Below are positions 50,711-60,568 of a stretch of DNA of 64,000 nt, in pieces. The number at the start of each line of letters is the position of its first letter. Within the stretch, counting starts at the first letter, position 1. Source of the DNA: BOG-1184 sp049514575 (GTDB lineage Bacteria > Fibrobacterota > Chitinivibrionia > Chitinivibrionales > Chitinispirillaceae); NCBI GenBank assembly GCA_049514575.1, contig JBEKUX010000007.1:68615-132614 (forward strand), read 5' to 3'. Under the pieces are notes generated by a model. The model was not told the DNA's origin. It did no database searches and saw nothing but the letters and a program-made list of their open reading frames with translations. Position numbers and translations under genes: made by a program.

Positions 50711-52183
50711 CTATCGTTCCTGCTTGTTGATAATTATCCCGCTCTTTTTCTCGTCCGTTATATAAAAACCCGGCGCCAGAAACTTTCCCGTAAGGCGGCC
50801 GTAGGCGTCCCTCCGGCCCACAATCCTGCCGAGCGGATCGAACAGATATCGGCTGGTCAGGGGAGAGAATTTTATTCCCTTTATCATACGTTTGGCCTTG
50901 GTAGTATTCATTATCACACCACTGCTCACACTGGGGCCGATAAAGAAATAATCGACGAAAACATTTTGACCGCCCGAAGCGGCACCCCAGCAGAAGATGC
51001 CAGCGCCGTTAAGAGGAAATGGGAAGCTTGATGTTGCAACGGAATCGAAAAGATTCCCGTTTACCTTCATGTAGTAGTAATTTGATCCGGTCGTTCTATA
51101 GACCTCGATAGTGTCTTGGTAAAACAGAGTATCCTGCATACCGGACTGCCAGAATCCCTTCCCATGAATCCTACCCTGACCGGCTATTGGAGTAGTATAA
51201 ACTACTGTGGATGTATCTGGAAAAACACTGCCATTTCCATTGCCCTCGATTGCGAAACAGAGCCTTGGTATGAGGCTCAGCGTGTCCGGTCCTCGTAAAT
51301 AGAGCCCGTAATACGGAAGCGAATCGCCACTCCTCCATGAAACGATCATCCGGGAGAAAAACGTATCGAAAGGTGCCAGCCGGGTATCGCAGTTGGCTTG
51401 AACAAGCGGAGGAACGGAAATATCCAATACGGTATCATGCTCGTCAAAATATGAACACCCCCCCCTTGTAATCCATGACTTTTCAATACGACCGTTATTG
51501 AATTTATCGACGACTATAGTGGAAAAAGTACCCTGTGTAAACTGATTGGTAAACAGGACATTGTCGAAAGCCACGGCGGAATTTCCCGGGACTACGAGCC
51601 CTAAATCCCCGGAAGCAAAGGTATTGTCGGTGCAGCTGCCAATATAGACACCGTTGCAGAAGATAGTAAACGTGCTGCCTTGCTTACTTACCATAAGCGT
51701 ATCGGATGGATTCAATGGGTTCTGTTGACGATATCCTGCGCCGAAAATCTTTGCCACAGCCCCAGTGGTATCGTATCTATAAATGAGTAAATATCCGGTA
51801 CATGCATCTACTGCATTCAACTGTAAGACATATCCGGAGGGATACCCTGCAGATGGGACTTTCAGGCATAGCCACATTCCGGCAGCAATACTATCTGAGT
51901 TGCGATTAATAACACACGAGGCGGTGAACGTAGCTGTGGGGGTCGTAAAATGATGGTATACGAACCCTGCGTACAGTTGGTCTTTATGTTGATTAGTAAT
52001 CGTGTAAACGCCACTAGCACATAATCTCGTTAGTGAATCCGACGGCACTTGGTTTGATGCTGGCCAATTTGTATTAGTCACTCCAGCATTGGAAAAACTG
52101 TCCGAAAACGGATACTGGCCGTATGCCACAGCCGCCAACAGCCCTGTTGCAAGAAAAACATACATCACCCGGCTGACCTTCAT
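50711..52183 (-). CDS. Secreted protein with C-terminal sorting domain
   Basis: 490 residues from ATG 52183 (GGAGG upstream; the frame open to 52294 is not used). A signal peptide (YVFLATGLLAAVAYG) is followed by two LamG/concanavalin-like beta units: DSFSNAGVTNTNWPASN to DNVLFTNQF, and VVDKFNNGRIEKSWITRGG to NVFVDYFFIG, each beginning with a similar DxFxNG phrase and holding GxWLCLKVPSAGYPSGYVLQL-like sequence. The tail (FDPLGRIVGRRDAYGRLTG, KFLAPGFYITDEKKSGIIINKQ) is a Por/T9SS-type sorting domain. It should be exported to the surface and may bind sugars; no catalytic motif is seen. Confidence 0.83.
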   Translation of the reverse strand: MKVSRVMYVFLATGLLAAVAYGQYPFSDSFSNAGVTNTNWPASNQVPSDSLTRLCASGVYTITNQHKDQLYAGFVYHHFTTPTATFTASCVINRNSDSIAAGMWLCLKVPSAGYPSGYVLQLNAVDACTGYLLIYRYDTTGAVAKIFGAGYRQQNPLNPSDTLMVSKQGSTFTIFCNGVYIGSCTDNTFASGDLGLVVPGNSAVAFDNVLFTNQFTQGTFSTIVVDKFNNGRIEKSWITRGGCSYFDEHDTVLDISVPPLVQANCDTRLAPFDTFFSRMIVSWRSGDSLPYYGLYLRGPDTLSLIPRLCFAIEGNGNGSVFPDTSTVVYTTPIAGQGRIHGKGFWQSGMQDTLFYQDTIEVYRTTGSNYYYMKVNGNLFDSVATSSFPFPLNGAGIFCWGAASGGQNVFVDYFFIGPSVSSGVIMNTTKAKRMIKGIKFSPLTSRYLFDPLGRIVGRRDAYGRLTGKFLAPGFYITDEKKSGIIINKQER

Positions 52184-52307
52184 AAAACCTCCTGTATAAG
52201 GAATTGGAATAAAAATATTTCTCCGCTTACCCCGAAAAGTAGCGTTTCCCTGCAAAGTTACTGGAAAAAGCTCCTGCGCAGCATGTATTATCAATAATAA
52301 GCATTTT

Positions 52308-52336
52308 TTGACGATTTCGCCGGTTTTTTTTACTAT
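52308..52336 (+). promoter_or_regulatory. Sigma-70 promoter for the 160-residue exported protein
   Basis: TTGACG (52308-52313), 17-base spacer, TACTAT (52331-52336). The ATG at 52375 is ~39 bases on, with AGGAGC before it. Confidence 0.55.
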
Positions 52337-52374
52337 TTTTTGTTTTGATCCGTATTTACTGCAGGAGCGTCTCT

Positions 52375-52857
52375 ATGATTAAAACGATGCCTTTCATTCT
52401 TGGGCTTGTTCTGTCCGTTTCTCCGGTTTTCAGCCAGACAAAGGCCGACTACGACCAGAGCAGCAGCGACAGCTCGAAAACAAAGGGATTGTTCGACCCT
52501 TCCCACTTTACCGTTTCCCACAGCATGAATTTCGGCATGCTGAGCGGCGGCGGATACTCAAGCGTGCAATCGCAGAGCTTCTACTCGACCATGCTGCAGT
52601 ACCGGTTCGCCGCACCGGTGACGCTCAACCTTAATTTCAGCCTGCCGATCTATTCCACGTTCTCGCCGTATCAGAACCTCACGACCCAGAACATGCAGTC
52701 GCTCAACTACTTCAAGAACATTCCCTTCGACGTTTCCCTCTCATGGAAACCGTCGGAACGGTTCCATTTCAACCTCTCTATAGTTAATTATCCGGCCTAC
52801 AACGGTTACGGGATGGGGATGTACGAAGGCGGCTTTATGCCGTGGAACCGGCCGTAG
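52375..52857 (+). CDS. Exported protein, probable barrel or envelope protein
   Basis: 160 residues from ATG 52375 (AGGAG upstream). A signal peptide (MPFILGLVLSVSPVFSQ) is followed by an amphipathic strand-rich body: HFTVSHSMNFGMLSGGGYSS, YSTMLQYRFAAPVTLNLNFSLPIYSTFSPY, FDVSLSWKPSERFHFNLSIVNYPA, ending GGFMPWNRP. Four or more strands with alternating hydrophobics suggest an outer-membrane protein. I do not recognise the family. It is divergent from the secreted protein at 50711. Confidence 0.72.
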   Translation: MIKTMPFILGLVLSVSPVFSQTKADYDQSSSDSSKTKGLFDPSHFTVSHSMNFGMLSGGGYSSVQSQSFYSTMLQYRFAAPVTLNLNFSLPIYSTFSPYQNLTTQNMQSLNYFKNIPFDVSLSWKPSERFHFNLSIVNYPAYNGYGMGMYEGGFMPWNRP

Positions 52858-52896
52858 CAACTGCTCTCAACAAAAGAAAATTATTATTTATCAGGA

Positions 52897-53178
52897 CTAC
52901 TCGATCCACTTTTTCAACGCTTCAACAATTTTTTGAGCCTGATCTTTGCTTGAAATGGTAAACTTTGCCTGCTGACGGTATTCATCGTCTATTTTCCGGT
53001 ACCGCCTGATGGAATATCGCTCCGGACTGTAGTCGTTTTTTGCACGGTCCCATTGGACGAATTTAAACAATACGGTCGCCCACGCACCCCGGGAAAGAAC
53101 GACCTTGTCAAGTTCCTTGACAACGAGGATGCCGTCCTCTTCATAATTGATGGTGCACTCTTCCGCTTTAGAGGCCAT
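52897..53178 (-). CDS. Conserved small protein, function unknown
   Basis: 93 residues, no signal. It has a beta-rich first half (CTINYEEDGILVVKELDKVVLSRGAWATVLFKFVQWDRA) and basic central part (YSPERYSIRRYRKIDDEYRQQAKFTISS), ending in a helix (DQAQKIVEALKKWIE). The pattern KELDKVVLSRGAWATVLFK with a terminal SSKDQA helix resembles PC4/p15-like ssDNA-binding proteins, but this is a tentative impression. It lies on the same strand as rpoD, dnaG and uvrA and is probably cytoplasmic. Ribosome site AAAGGGG. Confidence 0.7.
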   Translation of the reverse strand: MASKAEECTINYEEDGILVVKELDKVVLSRGAWATVLFKFVQWDRAKNDYSPERYSIRRYRKIDDEYRQQAKFTISSKDQAQKIVEALKKWIE

Positions 53179-53230
53179 AACGCACTGCCCCTTTCAATGG
53201 TTGGTTTTTAAAAAATCAAACGATGGAAAA

Positions 53231-54784
53231 CTATGCCGGTTCTTCGGCGCTGCTGAACGCTTCGCTCCGTTCCTCACGCCACGCCAGTAGCTGATGGACC
53301 CGGCTCGGGTGCTTCAGCTTGCTCAGGGCCTTGGTTTCAATCTGGCGCACGCGTTCACGGGAGATATTAAACGATTCCCCTATTTCCTTGAGCGTCTTGA
53401 TCCTGCCGTCGTCAAGACCGAACCTCATCACGACGATCTCCCGCTCCTTGGGCGCCAGCGAGTCGAGGACCTGCTTGATCTGCTCGCGCAGGTGGATGAA
53501 GGAAATGCGCTGCGACGGGTCTTCCGCCGTCGGGTCCTCGATATATTCGCCGACCGTCGAGCCGCCGTCACTGCCGATCTCCATATCGAGCGAAATGGGC
53601 TCAAGCGCATATTCAAGCGCCATCTGGACTTTACTGACCGAAGTGTCGAGGGCCTCGGCAAGCTCTTCATGACTCGGTTCATACCCGTATTCCAATACCC
53701 ACCGTTTACACAGACGGACTGTTTTATTGACAAGATCAAGCGTATTGGCCGGGATGCGGATGGCTTTGGACTTGTCGTTGATGGCGCGTGAAATTGCCTG
53801 ACGGATCCACCAGATGGCATAGGTGCTGAATTTGTACCCCTTGCGGTAATCGAAGTTTTCAACCGCCTTGATGAGCCCGCGGTTCCCTTCCTGGATCAGA
53901 TCGATGATTTCCATCCCGCGCATGACGTACTTCTTGGCGATTGAGACCACCAGACGAACGTTCGCCTCGATGATGGCGCATTTCGCCTGGTTGTGCATTT
54001 CTTCCCAATGCTTGAATTCTTCGAGTTTTCCGGTCTCGTTGCGGTCGGTGATTGATTGCTTGAAGTGGCTGAGAATGAGTTCCGTCTGTTTGGAATTGAG
54101 TTTCAGCTGGCGGCATAATGCGACGATTTCATCGTGCAGTTCAACCACCTTGCTTTTCTGCGCAGCGCTGTTTTTCCTGTCGCCTCTGGCAACGATCTCG
54201 TCCTCGATGTTCGTAATAACGGTCATTTTCCGCTTTATCAGGGAAGATATTTTTAAAAACTCGCTGCGTAGTTTTTCAACCTTCTCTTTACTTTCCAGCT
54301 GCTCTTCCTCCACCTGAAGCACGTCGATGCATTCCAGCTCGTTGTTTCGAAGTTCTTCTGCGATGCGGAAAAGACTTTCGAGGGCGGCCGTCGACCGGAA
54401 TGCCATGTCGAGAAGCTTTCCCAGCGCATACTCCATCTGCATCGCGTACTCCATCTCTTCGCCGCGGGAAAGGAGCGGCACGCGGCCGACGGTATTGAGG
54501 TAGACCCACGTCGGATCGGTATAATGGGGGTACTTGCGCGCGGCGGCCATCCGGCGCACGCGGCGTTCATACAGCGGCGACTCCTTTTCCTTGACAAAAG
54601 AATTTATCCTGATGTTTTCCTGCTCAAGGATTTTATGGACGCGCGCCCGTTCAACAGGGGTCTGGGCCACCTCTTCGATCTGCGCTTCGGTGGCAAAACC
54701 CTGGAGCGCTGCGAGTTTGCGCAGCCTGGCCGTGGTCCGGTCGACAACGAAAGCGTCCTGTTCCTGCTCTTTTTTCCTGATCAT
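53231..54784 (-). CDS. rpoD: Primary RNA polymerase sigma factor (sigma-70)
   Basis: 517 residues with a long non-conserved region between sigma regions 1 and 2. Region 1.2 (YTDPTWVYLNTVGRVPLLSRGEE), region 2 (YVMRGMEIIDLIQEGNRGLIKAVENF and YKFSTYAIWWIRQAISRA), region 3 and region 4 (LKEIGESFNISRERVRQIETKALSKL) are all intact. The first ~55 residues replace a full region 1.1. It starts with TAATG overlap after dnaG, a conserved dnaG-rpoD order. It carries exponential-growth transcription. Confidence 0.97.
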   Translation of the reverse strand: MIRKKEQEQDAFVVDRTTARLRKLAALQGFATEAQIEEVAQTPVERARVHKILEQENIRINSFVKEKESPLYERRVRRMAAARKYPHYTDPTWVYLNTVGRVPLLSRGEEMEYAMQMEYALGKLLDMAFRSTAALESLFRIAEELRNNELECIDVLQVEEEQLESKEKVEKLRSEFLKISSLIKRKMTVITNIEDEIVARGDRKNSAAQKSKVVELHDEIVALCRQLKLNSKQTELILSHFKQSITDRNETGKLEEFKHWEEMHNQAKCAIIEANVRLVVSIAKKYVMRGMEIIDLIQEGNRGLIKAVENFDYRKGYKFSTYAIWWIRQAISRAINDKSKAIRIPANTLDLVNKTVRLCKRWVLEYGYEPSHEELAEALDTSVSKVQMALEYALEPISLDMEIGSDGGSTVGEYIEDPTAEDPSQRISFIHLREQIKQVLDSLAPKEREIVVMRFGLDDGRIKTLKEIGESFNISRERVRQIETKALSKLKHPSRVHQLLAWREERSEAFSSAEEPA

Positions 54785-56553
54785 TATTCTCTTTCGTCTA
54801 GATCCTTAATCTGCCGCATATCCTCATTCATCTGACGCACCAACGCATCCTTACTTAATGAATCCTTTTCCGACTCTAAAAGAATTCTATTACCCCTAAT
54901 TCTTGATTTAAGAAATTTTTTCCTTAGGTAAATTATTTTCTGCACCAGTTCTTCGTGAATATCTTGTTCGCGTGCCGATTTTACGAGCATGCGGGAGATC
55001 AGGCGCTGTATGTCACTGTCATCCATACGGTCCAGGATACCATCAAGACTCCCGCGTTCATCGTAGAGTTTTAGCATCAGTGAATATATATCACCGGATA
55101 TACCATCCGTAAGTGTATCAGGCGCAACATATTGGCGTGCTTCGGCGATAAGAGCAGGCTGGGTAAAAAGAAGGTGGAGGAACTGACCCTCCTTGGATGA
55201 CAGATACAAATCTTCATCGGAAAGAGAAAACATTTTTTTCCTGCCACCTCCCTTGGGGTTCGGCAGAAGATTGTAAACATTTTTTTCTGCAATACCGAGC
55301 CGGTCTGCAATATCTTTCTTGAACCGCCCTTTGGCTACTTCGTTACTCATTGATGAAACAAGCGGCGCAAGGGTTTCGATCACCGCTTTCTGGCCGCGGG
55401 GTGTTTTCCCGCCATGTGCCGCAATGGTTTTATCGATAATAAACTCATTCGCCCCCGCGGCCTTGGCAAGCAACGCACGGAAAGGATCCGGGCCGTGCTT
55501 CTCTACAAAAGAATCAGGGTCCTCGTCGGACGGCAGCACGAGGACGGAAACGTCGAGATCAAAGGGCGCAAGCGTAAACACCCCGCGCTGTGCAGCCGAT
55601 TGTCCGGCTTCGTCGCCGTCGAATACGAGCACGACCCGCGACGCGAAACGTTTGAGGATATGCGCGTGCTCAGGGGTCATTGCGGTACCGGACGTGGCAA
55701 CCACGTTGCGGATACCGGCCTGATACAGGGTTAAAAAATCCATGTATCCTTCAACGACAAGAACCGTTTTCTCATCCTTGATATACTGCCGCGTCACGTT
55801 CAGTCCATAGAGGAACTCCTTTTTCCGGTACAGGGGCGTTTCAGGGGAATTCAGATATTTGGGCGTGGATTCCTTGTCGCGTCCCCTTCCGGCGAACCCG
55901 ATCACGCGGCCGGAGAGGTCGAAAAGCGAGAACATGATCCGGTCGCGGAACCGGTCGTAGGCGGCCCCGTCCTCTTTCCTGACCGCACAGCCGCAGACGA
56001 CGAGTGCATCTACCGTAATGCCTTTCCCTTCCGCAAACGTAATGAGCGACGACCATCCTGGCGGCGCATAGCCGAGCTTGAAGTCACGCACCGTCTCTGC
56101 GGCAAGGTTGCGTGATTTGAAATAATCGACAGCCTCCGGATGCTTCCTGATCTGGGCGTAGAAATAATCGGCGGCCATCCGGTGGATGTCGATCATTGCG
56201 GTCTTGGAAAGCACTGCGGCGGTTTCCGATCCGCCGTCCGGCGGCAGCTCGCGCGCCGGCGTGAGTGTGACGCCGGTCTCACTTGCCAGCATGGCGAGCG
56301 CTTCCGGAAAACTTATTCCCTCGATTTCCTGCAGGAACTTGAAAACATCGCCGCCTTTGCCGCAGCCGAAACAGTGGAAAAAACCCCGAAGGGGGTTGAC
56401 GTGGAACGAAGGGGTCTTCTCCTTATGGAAGGGGCACAGGCCCTTGAGCGTCTGCCCGGATTGCTTGAGTTTGACATACCGGCCGACAACCGTAGCGATG
56501 TCGGCACGCAGGCGTATCTCTTCTTTCGCGGTATCGTCAAAGGTTCTGTTCAT
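54784..56553 (-). CDS. dnaG: DNA primase
   Basis: 589 residues. N-terminal zinc site Cys40-His43-Cys61-Cys64 (CPFHKEKTPSF, FHCFGCGKGGD), the RNA polymerase domain with EGYMDFLTLYQAGIRNV and the TOPRIM metal motif VFDGDEAG, and a C-terminal helicase-binding region. It makes RNA primers for replication. No clear Shine-Dalgarno before ATG 56553. Repeat copy C lies right upstream. Confidence 0.97.
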   Translation of the reverse strand: MNRTFDDTAKEEIRLRADIATVVGRYVKLKQSGQTLKGLCPFHKEKTPSFHVNPLRGFFHCFGCGKGGDVFKFLQEIEGISFPEALAMLASETGVTLTPARELPPDGGSETAAVLSKTAMIDIHRMAADYFYAQIRKHPEAVDYFKSRNLAAETVRDFKLGYAPPGWSSLITFAEGKGITVDALVVCGCAVRKEDGAAYDRFRDRIMFSLFDLSGRVIGFAGRGRDKESTPKYLNSPETPLYRKKEFLYGLNVTRQYIKDEKTVLVVEGYMDFLTLYQAGIRNVVATSGTAMTPEHAHILKRFASRVVLVFDGDEAGQSAAQRGVFTLAPFDLDVSVLVLPSDEDPDSFVEKHGPDPFRALLAKAAGANEFIIDKTIAAHGGKTPRGQKAVIETLAPLVSSMSNEVAKGRFKKDIADRLGIAEKNVYNLLPNPKGGGRKKMFSLSDEDLYLSSKEGQFLHLLFTQPALIAEARQYVAPDTLTDGISGDIYSLMLKLYDERGSLDGILDRMDDSDIQRLISRMLVKSAREQDIHEELVQKIIYLRKKFLKSRIRGNRILLESEKDSLSKDALVRQMNEDMRQIKDLDERE

Positions 56554-56578
56554 AATAATTAGTAATAAACGTCAATTA

Positions 56579-56882
56579 TTGAGCTAAAGACACCAGATTG
56601 GGTGTGGGGCGGGCACCGTTATTGCAGGTCTGAACTTCTGCGTACCCCCACCCACAAACCCTGTGGTATTGAAATCTAAATAAAAAGAAAACTGCCTTAT
56701 ATCACTTTTTTTAAACTTGGCGATGCTTGCGGGTGCGGATAACCAGATGCGCTAAATCTACATGGACGGTGCCCCTGCCTGCGCCGAGGCTCTCGCCACG
56801 CTAACTCGCTGGCGTAGCGGGTCGACAGGCAGGCACCCGATACCCTCCGCAGAAGCTCCGCAAAAGCGGAGCCTTTAGCCAA
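56579..56882. repeat. MITE-like intergenic element, copy C (~304 bp)
   Basis: Left end TTGAGCTAAAG (56579-56589), right end CTTTAGCCAA (56873-56882). The arms pair roughly with each other, and the 68-bp core is in the right arm (56769-56837), the same orientation as copy A. It fills the gap between uvrA and dnaG (56554-56902), with no gene inside. Confidence 0.75.
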
Positions 56883-56902
56883 TGAAAATTTATTTAAAGT
56901 TA

Positions 56903-59740
56903 TTATTTTAGATACAACTTTAAATATTTCCCGGTCGCTGACCGGGGATTCCCCGCTATTTCCTCCGGCGTTCCTGAAGCGATGATACGCCCGCCCGCGT
57001 CTCCCCCCTCGGGCCCGAGGTCGACGATATAGTCGGCGCACTTGATGACGTCGAGGTTGTGTTCGATGACGATCACCGAATTTCCCCTGTCAACAAGCTC
57101 CTGCACGACCACCAGCAGCATAAGAATGTCCTCGAAATGGAGACCGGTCGTCGGCTCGTCAAGGATGTAGAGCGTCCTGCCGGTTGCCCGTTTCGCGAGT
57201 TCGGCGGCGAGTTTGATGCGCTGCGCCTCGCCCCCCGAAAGCGTGGTGGCCGCCTGGCCGAGGTGGACATAGCCCAGTCCCACCTGCGAAAGGACCGACA
57301 GCTTCGATTTGATGGCCGGCAGTTTGTCGAAAAACTGCAATGCTTCGTCGACCGTCATGTCGAGCACGTCGGCTATATTTTTCCCTTTGTATAGTATTTC
57401 GAGCGTTTCGCGGTTATAGCGCTTGCCCTTGCACGCTTCGCACTGCACGTACACGTCGGGCAGGAAATGCATCTCGATGCGCAGTACACCGTCCCCTTCG
57501 CACGTCTCGCACCGCCCTCCCTTGACGTTGAAACTGAAACGTCCCGGCTGGTAGCCGCGTATTTTGCTTTCCGGAAGCATGGCGAAAAGATCGCGGATCG
57601 CCTCAAACGTCTTGGTATACGTGGCAGGATTGGAGCGCGGTGTACGGCCGATGGGCGACTGGTCGATATCGATCACCTTGTCGATGTGCTTCAGGCCGCT
57701 CATGGAAGCGTACGGGAGCACCTGCATCCGGGACCGGTACAGTTCCCGCGCCAGTGCAGGATAAAGCGTATGATTGATGAGCGTGCTTTTTCCCGAACCG
57801 GACACGCCGGTCACGCACACGAACATGCCGAGCGGAAATGAGGCGTCGATATTTTTCAGATTATGTCCCGAAGCCCCCCTGATCGTGAGGTACTCGCCCG
57901 ATCCGGGCCGGCGTTTACCGGGCAGAGGGATGCTTTTCCTTCCCGAAAGATACGCTCCTGTCAATGAGTCGGTGTCCCTGGCCACCGCGGAAGGGACGCC
58001 TTCGGCGACAATATGTCCGCCGTGCACGCCGGCGCCGGGCCCGATGTCGATCAGATGGTCGGCGGCGAGCATGGTGTCGCGGTCATGTTCGATCACCACG
58101 ATCGTGTTGCCGAGGTCCCGCAGGTTCCGCAGCGTGTCGAGGAGCTTCCCGTTGTCGCGCGGGTGCAGGCCGATGCTCGGCTCGTCGAGGATATAGATGA
58201 CCCCGGTGAGACGCGAGCCGATCTGCGTGGCGAGTCTGATGCGCTGCGACTCGCCGCCCGACAGGGTCATGGCGGTCCGCGACAGGGTGAGGTACGAAAG
58301 CCCCACATTGGCGAGGAAATCCAGCCGCTGTTTGATCTCTTTCACGATGGGCGCCGCGATTTTTGTCTGCCGTTCGTTAAGCTCGACCTCGACAAGGAAC
58401 TTTTTTATCGCGTCGATCGGCATGCCGGAGAGCGCCGCAATGTTTCTGCCGCCGACCAGCACCGCAAGGCTCTCCTTCTTGAGCCGCATCCCCCTGCACG
58501 ACGGACAGCCGCGCTGCGTCATGAACCCTTCGATCCAGCGCCGCACCTCCTCAGACGCCGTCTCGCGGTACCGCCGCAGAAGGCTTGGAACGACCCCTTC
58601 GAACTCCCGCACGAACTCGCCGTGCCCGAGCCGGGAACGCGCTTCCCAGCGCATCCTGATGCGTTCGTCGCCGGACCCGTAGAGCAGTATTTTTTTCTGT
58701 TTCTCGCTTATATTCCGGTAGGGCCGGTCAAGCGGAATTCCGTAGTGGCTGCAGACGGAAACAAGAATCTGATGGTTCCAGGATCCCATGGTCGTGGCGG
58801 CATTCCACGGTACGATCGCCCCGTCGCCAATGGTGAGCGCCGGATCGGGAACGACAATGTCCGGATCGATCTCCATCAGGTACCCCAGTCCGTGGCACGC
58901 CTCACAGGCGCCGAACGGGTTATTGAATGAAAACATTCGCGGGCTGAGATCGTCGATGCTGATATGGCAGTGCGGGCAGGCAAGGCGTTCGGAGAAGACC
59001 TCCGGCGCCGCTCCGCCATCCATACGGTCGATAAGCACGGTCCCGTTCGCGCTCATTTTGAGCGCGGTTTCAAGGGACTCGGTGAGCCGCGGCAGGATGC
59101 CGTGGCCCGCGACAAGGCGGTCGATCACCACCTCGACCGTATGTTTTTTGTTTTTGTCGATTTTAATCTCGTCCGCAAGCGAGCGGACGCCGCCGTCGAG
59201 GCGCACCCGGACGTAGCCGTCCTTCTGCAGTTTGTCAAACAGATCGCGGTACTCCCCTTTCCGCCCCGATACGACCGGCGAAAGGATCTGGAAACGCGTG
59301 CCCGCGGGAAATGAAACGATCTGGTCCGCGATCTCCTGCACGGTCTGGCTGGCGATCACGCGCCCGCATTTCCAGCAGGTCGGCGTTCCGGCCCGCGCAT
59401 ACAGGAGACGGAGGTAATCGTGGATCTCGGTGACCGTGCCGACGGTCGAACGGGGGTTGTGTCCCGAGGTTTTCTGTTCAATGGAAATCGCGGGCGAAAG
59501 CCCCTCGATGGAATCGACATCGGGTTTTTCCATGAGGCCGAGGAACTGGCGGGCATACGCGGAGAGGGATTCGACGAACCGGCGCTGCGCCTCGGAATAG
59601 AGCGTGTCGAACGCCAGCGACGACTTGCCGGATCCGGAGAGGCCGGTGATCACCGTGAACTTTCCGCGCGGGATCGACACCGTGATGTTCTTGAGGTTAT
59701 GCTCCCGCGCGCCCTTGATGATAATATTCTGGCTCTGCAT
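56903..59740 (-). CDS. uvrA: Excinuclease ABC subunit A
   Basis: 945 residues. First Walker A GLSGSGKS (33-40), zinc motifs CPHCHISID and CEACHGLGYL, signature LSGGESQRIRLA, ABC domain with ILDEPSIGLHPRDN; second Walker A GVSGSGKST, zinc motifs CETCEGDG and CEACKGKRY, signature LSGGEAQRIKLA and ILDEPTTGLH. It finds DNA lesions in nucleotide-excision repair with UvrB and UvrC, neither of which is here. Confidence 0.98.
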   Translation of the reverse strand: MQSQNIIIKGAREHNLKNITVSIPRGKFTVITGLSGSGKSSLAFDTLYSEAQRRFVESLSAYARQFLGLMEKPDVDSIEGLSPAISIEQKTSGHNPRSTVGTVTEIHDYLRLLYARAGTPTCWKCGRVIASQTVQEIADQIVSFPAGTRFQILSPVVSGRKGEYRDLFDKLQKDGYVRVRLDGGVRSLADEIKIDKNKKHTVEVVIDRLVAGHGILPRLTESLETALKMSANGTVLIDRMDGGAAPEVFSERLACPHCHISIDDLSPRMFSFNNPFGACEACHGLGYLMEIDPDIVVPDPALTIGDGAIVPWNAATTMGSWNHQILVSVCSHYGIPLDRPYRNISEKQKKILLYGSGDERIRMRWEARSRLGHGEFVREFEGVVPSLLRRYRETASEEVRRWIEGFMTQRGCPSCRGMRLKKESLAVLVGGRNIAALSGMPIDAIKKFLVEVELNERQTKIAAPIVKEIKQRLDFLANVGLSYLTLSRTAMTLSGGESQRIRLATQIGSRLTGVIYILDEPSIGLHPRDNGKLLDTLRNLRDLGNTIVVIEHDRDTMLAADHLIDIGPGAGVHGGHIVAEGVPSAVARDTDSLTGAYLSGRKSIPLPGKRRPGSGEYLTIRGASGHNLKNIDASFPLGMFVCVTGVSGSGKSTLINHTLYPALARELYRSRMQVLPYASMSGLKHIDKVIDIDQSPIGRTPRSNPATYTKTFEAIRDLFAMLPESKIRGYQPGRFSFNVKGGRCETCEGDGVLRIEMHFLPDVYVQCEACKGKRYNRETLEILYKGKNIADVLDMTVDEALQFFDKLPAIKSKLSVLSQVGLGYVHLGQAATTLSGGEAQRIKLAAELAKRATGRTLYILDEPTTGLHFEDILMLLVVVQELVDRGNSVIVIEHNLDVIKCADYIVDLGPEGGDAGGRIIASGTPEEIAGNPRSATGKYLKLYLK

Positions 59741-59760
59741 GGATTTATCCGCGGCCCGGC

Positions 59761-60198
59761 TTACTTCGGCGGAGATTGATCGGTGCCGGCTGCCGGAGCG
59801 GAACCATTATACGCATGCCATGCCTGCAGGACCGTTTCCGCGACCTTGGCCCGATCGAACGGTTTGAAGAGACACGGATAACGGAGTGTCTTATTGATTT
59901 TTACCAGCGTATGGTCCGGATTATAGCCGAAACCGGTCATCAGCACGACCTCTGAAGCGATATGCTTTTCATTGATCGCGCACATGAACTCGTACCCGTC
60001 CATGTCGGGCATGGCGATGTCGGTCAGCACGCAGAAATAGGGCCGTTGTTCAAGCTCGTGCACGGCCTCGCCGGCCGACGGCGCAGTGGTGACCTCCCAC
60101 CCCAGTGATTCCAGATACATCTTCAGGAAGTCAAGAACGTCCGCCTCGTCGTCAACCACCAGAATCCGGCGGTTGTTTTCTTTTTCCGATAAGCTCAT
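59761..60198 (-). CDS. Single-domain response regulator
   Basis: 145 residues from ATG 60198, 47 bases inside the end of the preceding regulator gene. Acidic site VVDDEAD (15-21), phosphoacceptor Asp60 (LTDIAMPD), MTGFG and the Lys of FKPFDR. A Ser/Pro-rich tail (NGSAPAAGTDQSPPK) has no output domain. It belongs to the KaiC cassette. The frame open from 60210 adds four residues. Confidence 0.88.
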   Translation of the reverse strand: MSLSEKENNRRILVVDDEADVLDFLKMYLESLGWEVTTAPSAGEAVHELEQRPYFCVLTDIAMPDMDGYEFMCAINEKHIASEVVLMTGFGYNPDHTLVKINKTLRYPCLFKPFDRAKVAETVLQAWHAYNGSAPAAGTDQSPPK

Positions 60199-60556
60199 AA
60201 GTTTTGTCAATCAGTTCCTGTTTGCCGAACGGTTTGGTAATGTATGCGTCCGCGTTCATGATGTGCAGCCCGACCATCTGATCGACCTGTTGGGACTTGG
60301 CCGTGAGTATCGCGATCGGGACATTGTCGAAGGTATGGTCCTGCCTGATTATCTTGAAGATGGTCCATCCGTCCATTCTCGGCATCAGAAGGTCAAGCAT
60401 GATGGCATCCGGACGGGACAATCTTGCCTGCTCGTACGCCGATTCCGGGTTCAGCACCGACTCCACCTCGAAATTTTCCGTTTCGAGTACGAGTTTAACC
60501 AGATCGGCGATATCCTTGTCGTCTTCAATGACCAGGATTTTCTTCCGTCCTGCCAT
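60152..60556 (-). CDS. Single-domain response regulator
   Basis: 134 residues. VIEDDKD (9-15), phosphoacceptor Asp55 in MLDLLMPRMDG, Thr in ILTAKS and Lys in TKPFGK. It overlaps the next regulator by 47 bases, suggesting coupled translation. It differs in sequence from its neighbour, so this is not a recent duplication. It has AGGAGG before ATG 60556 and no DNA-binding domain. Confidence 0.9.
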   Translation of the reverse strand: MAGRKKILVIEDDKDIADLVKLVLETENFEVESVLNPESAYEQARLSRPDAIMLDLLMPRMDGWTIFKIIRQDHTFDNVPIAILTAKSQQVDQMVGLHIMNADAYITKPFGKQELIDKTYELIGKRKQPPDSGG

Positions 60557-60568
60557 AGCCTACCTCCT

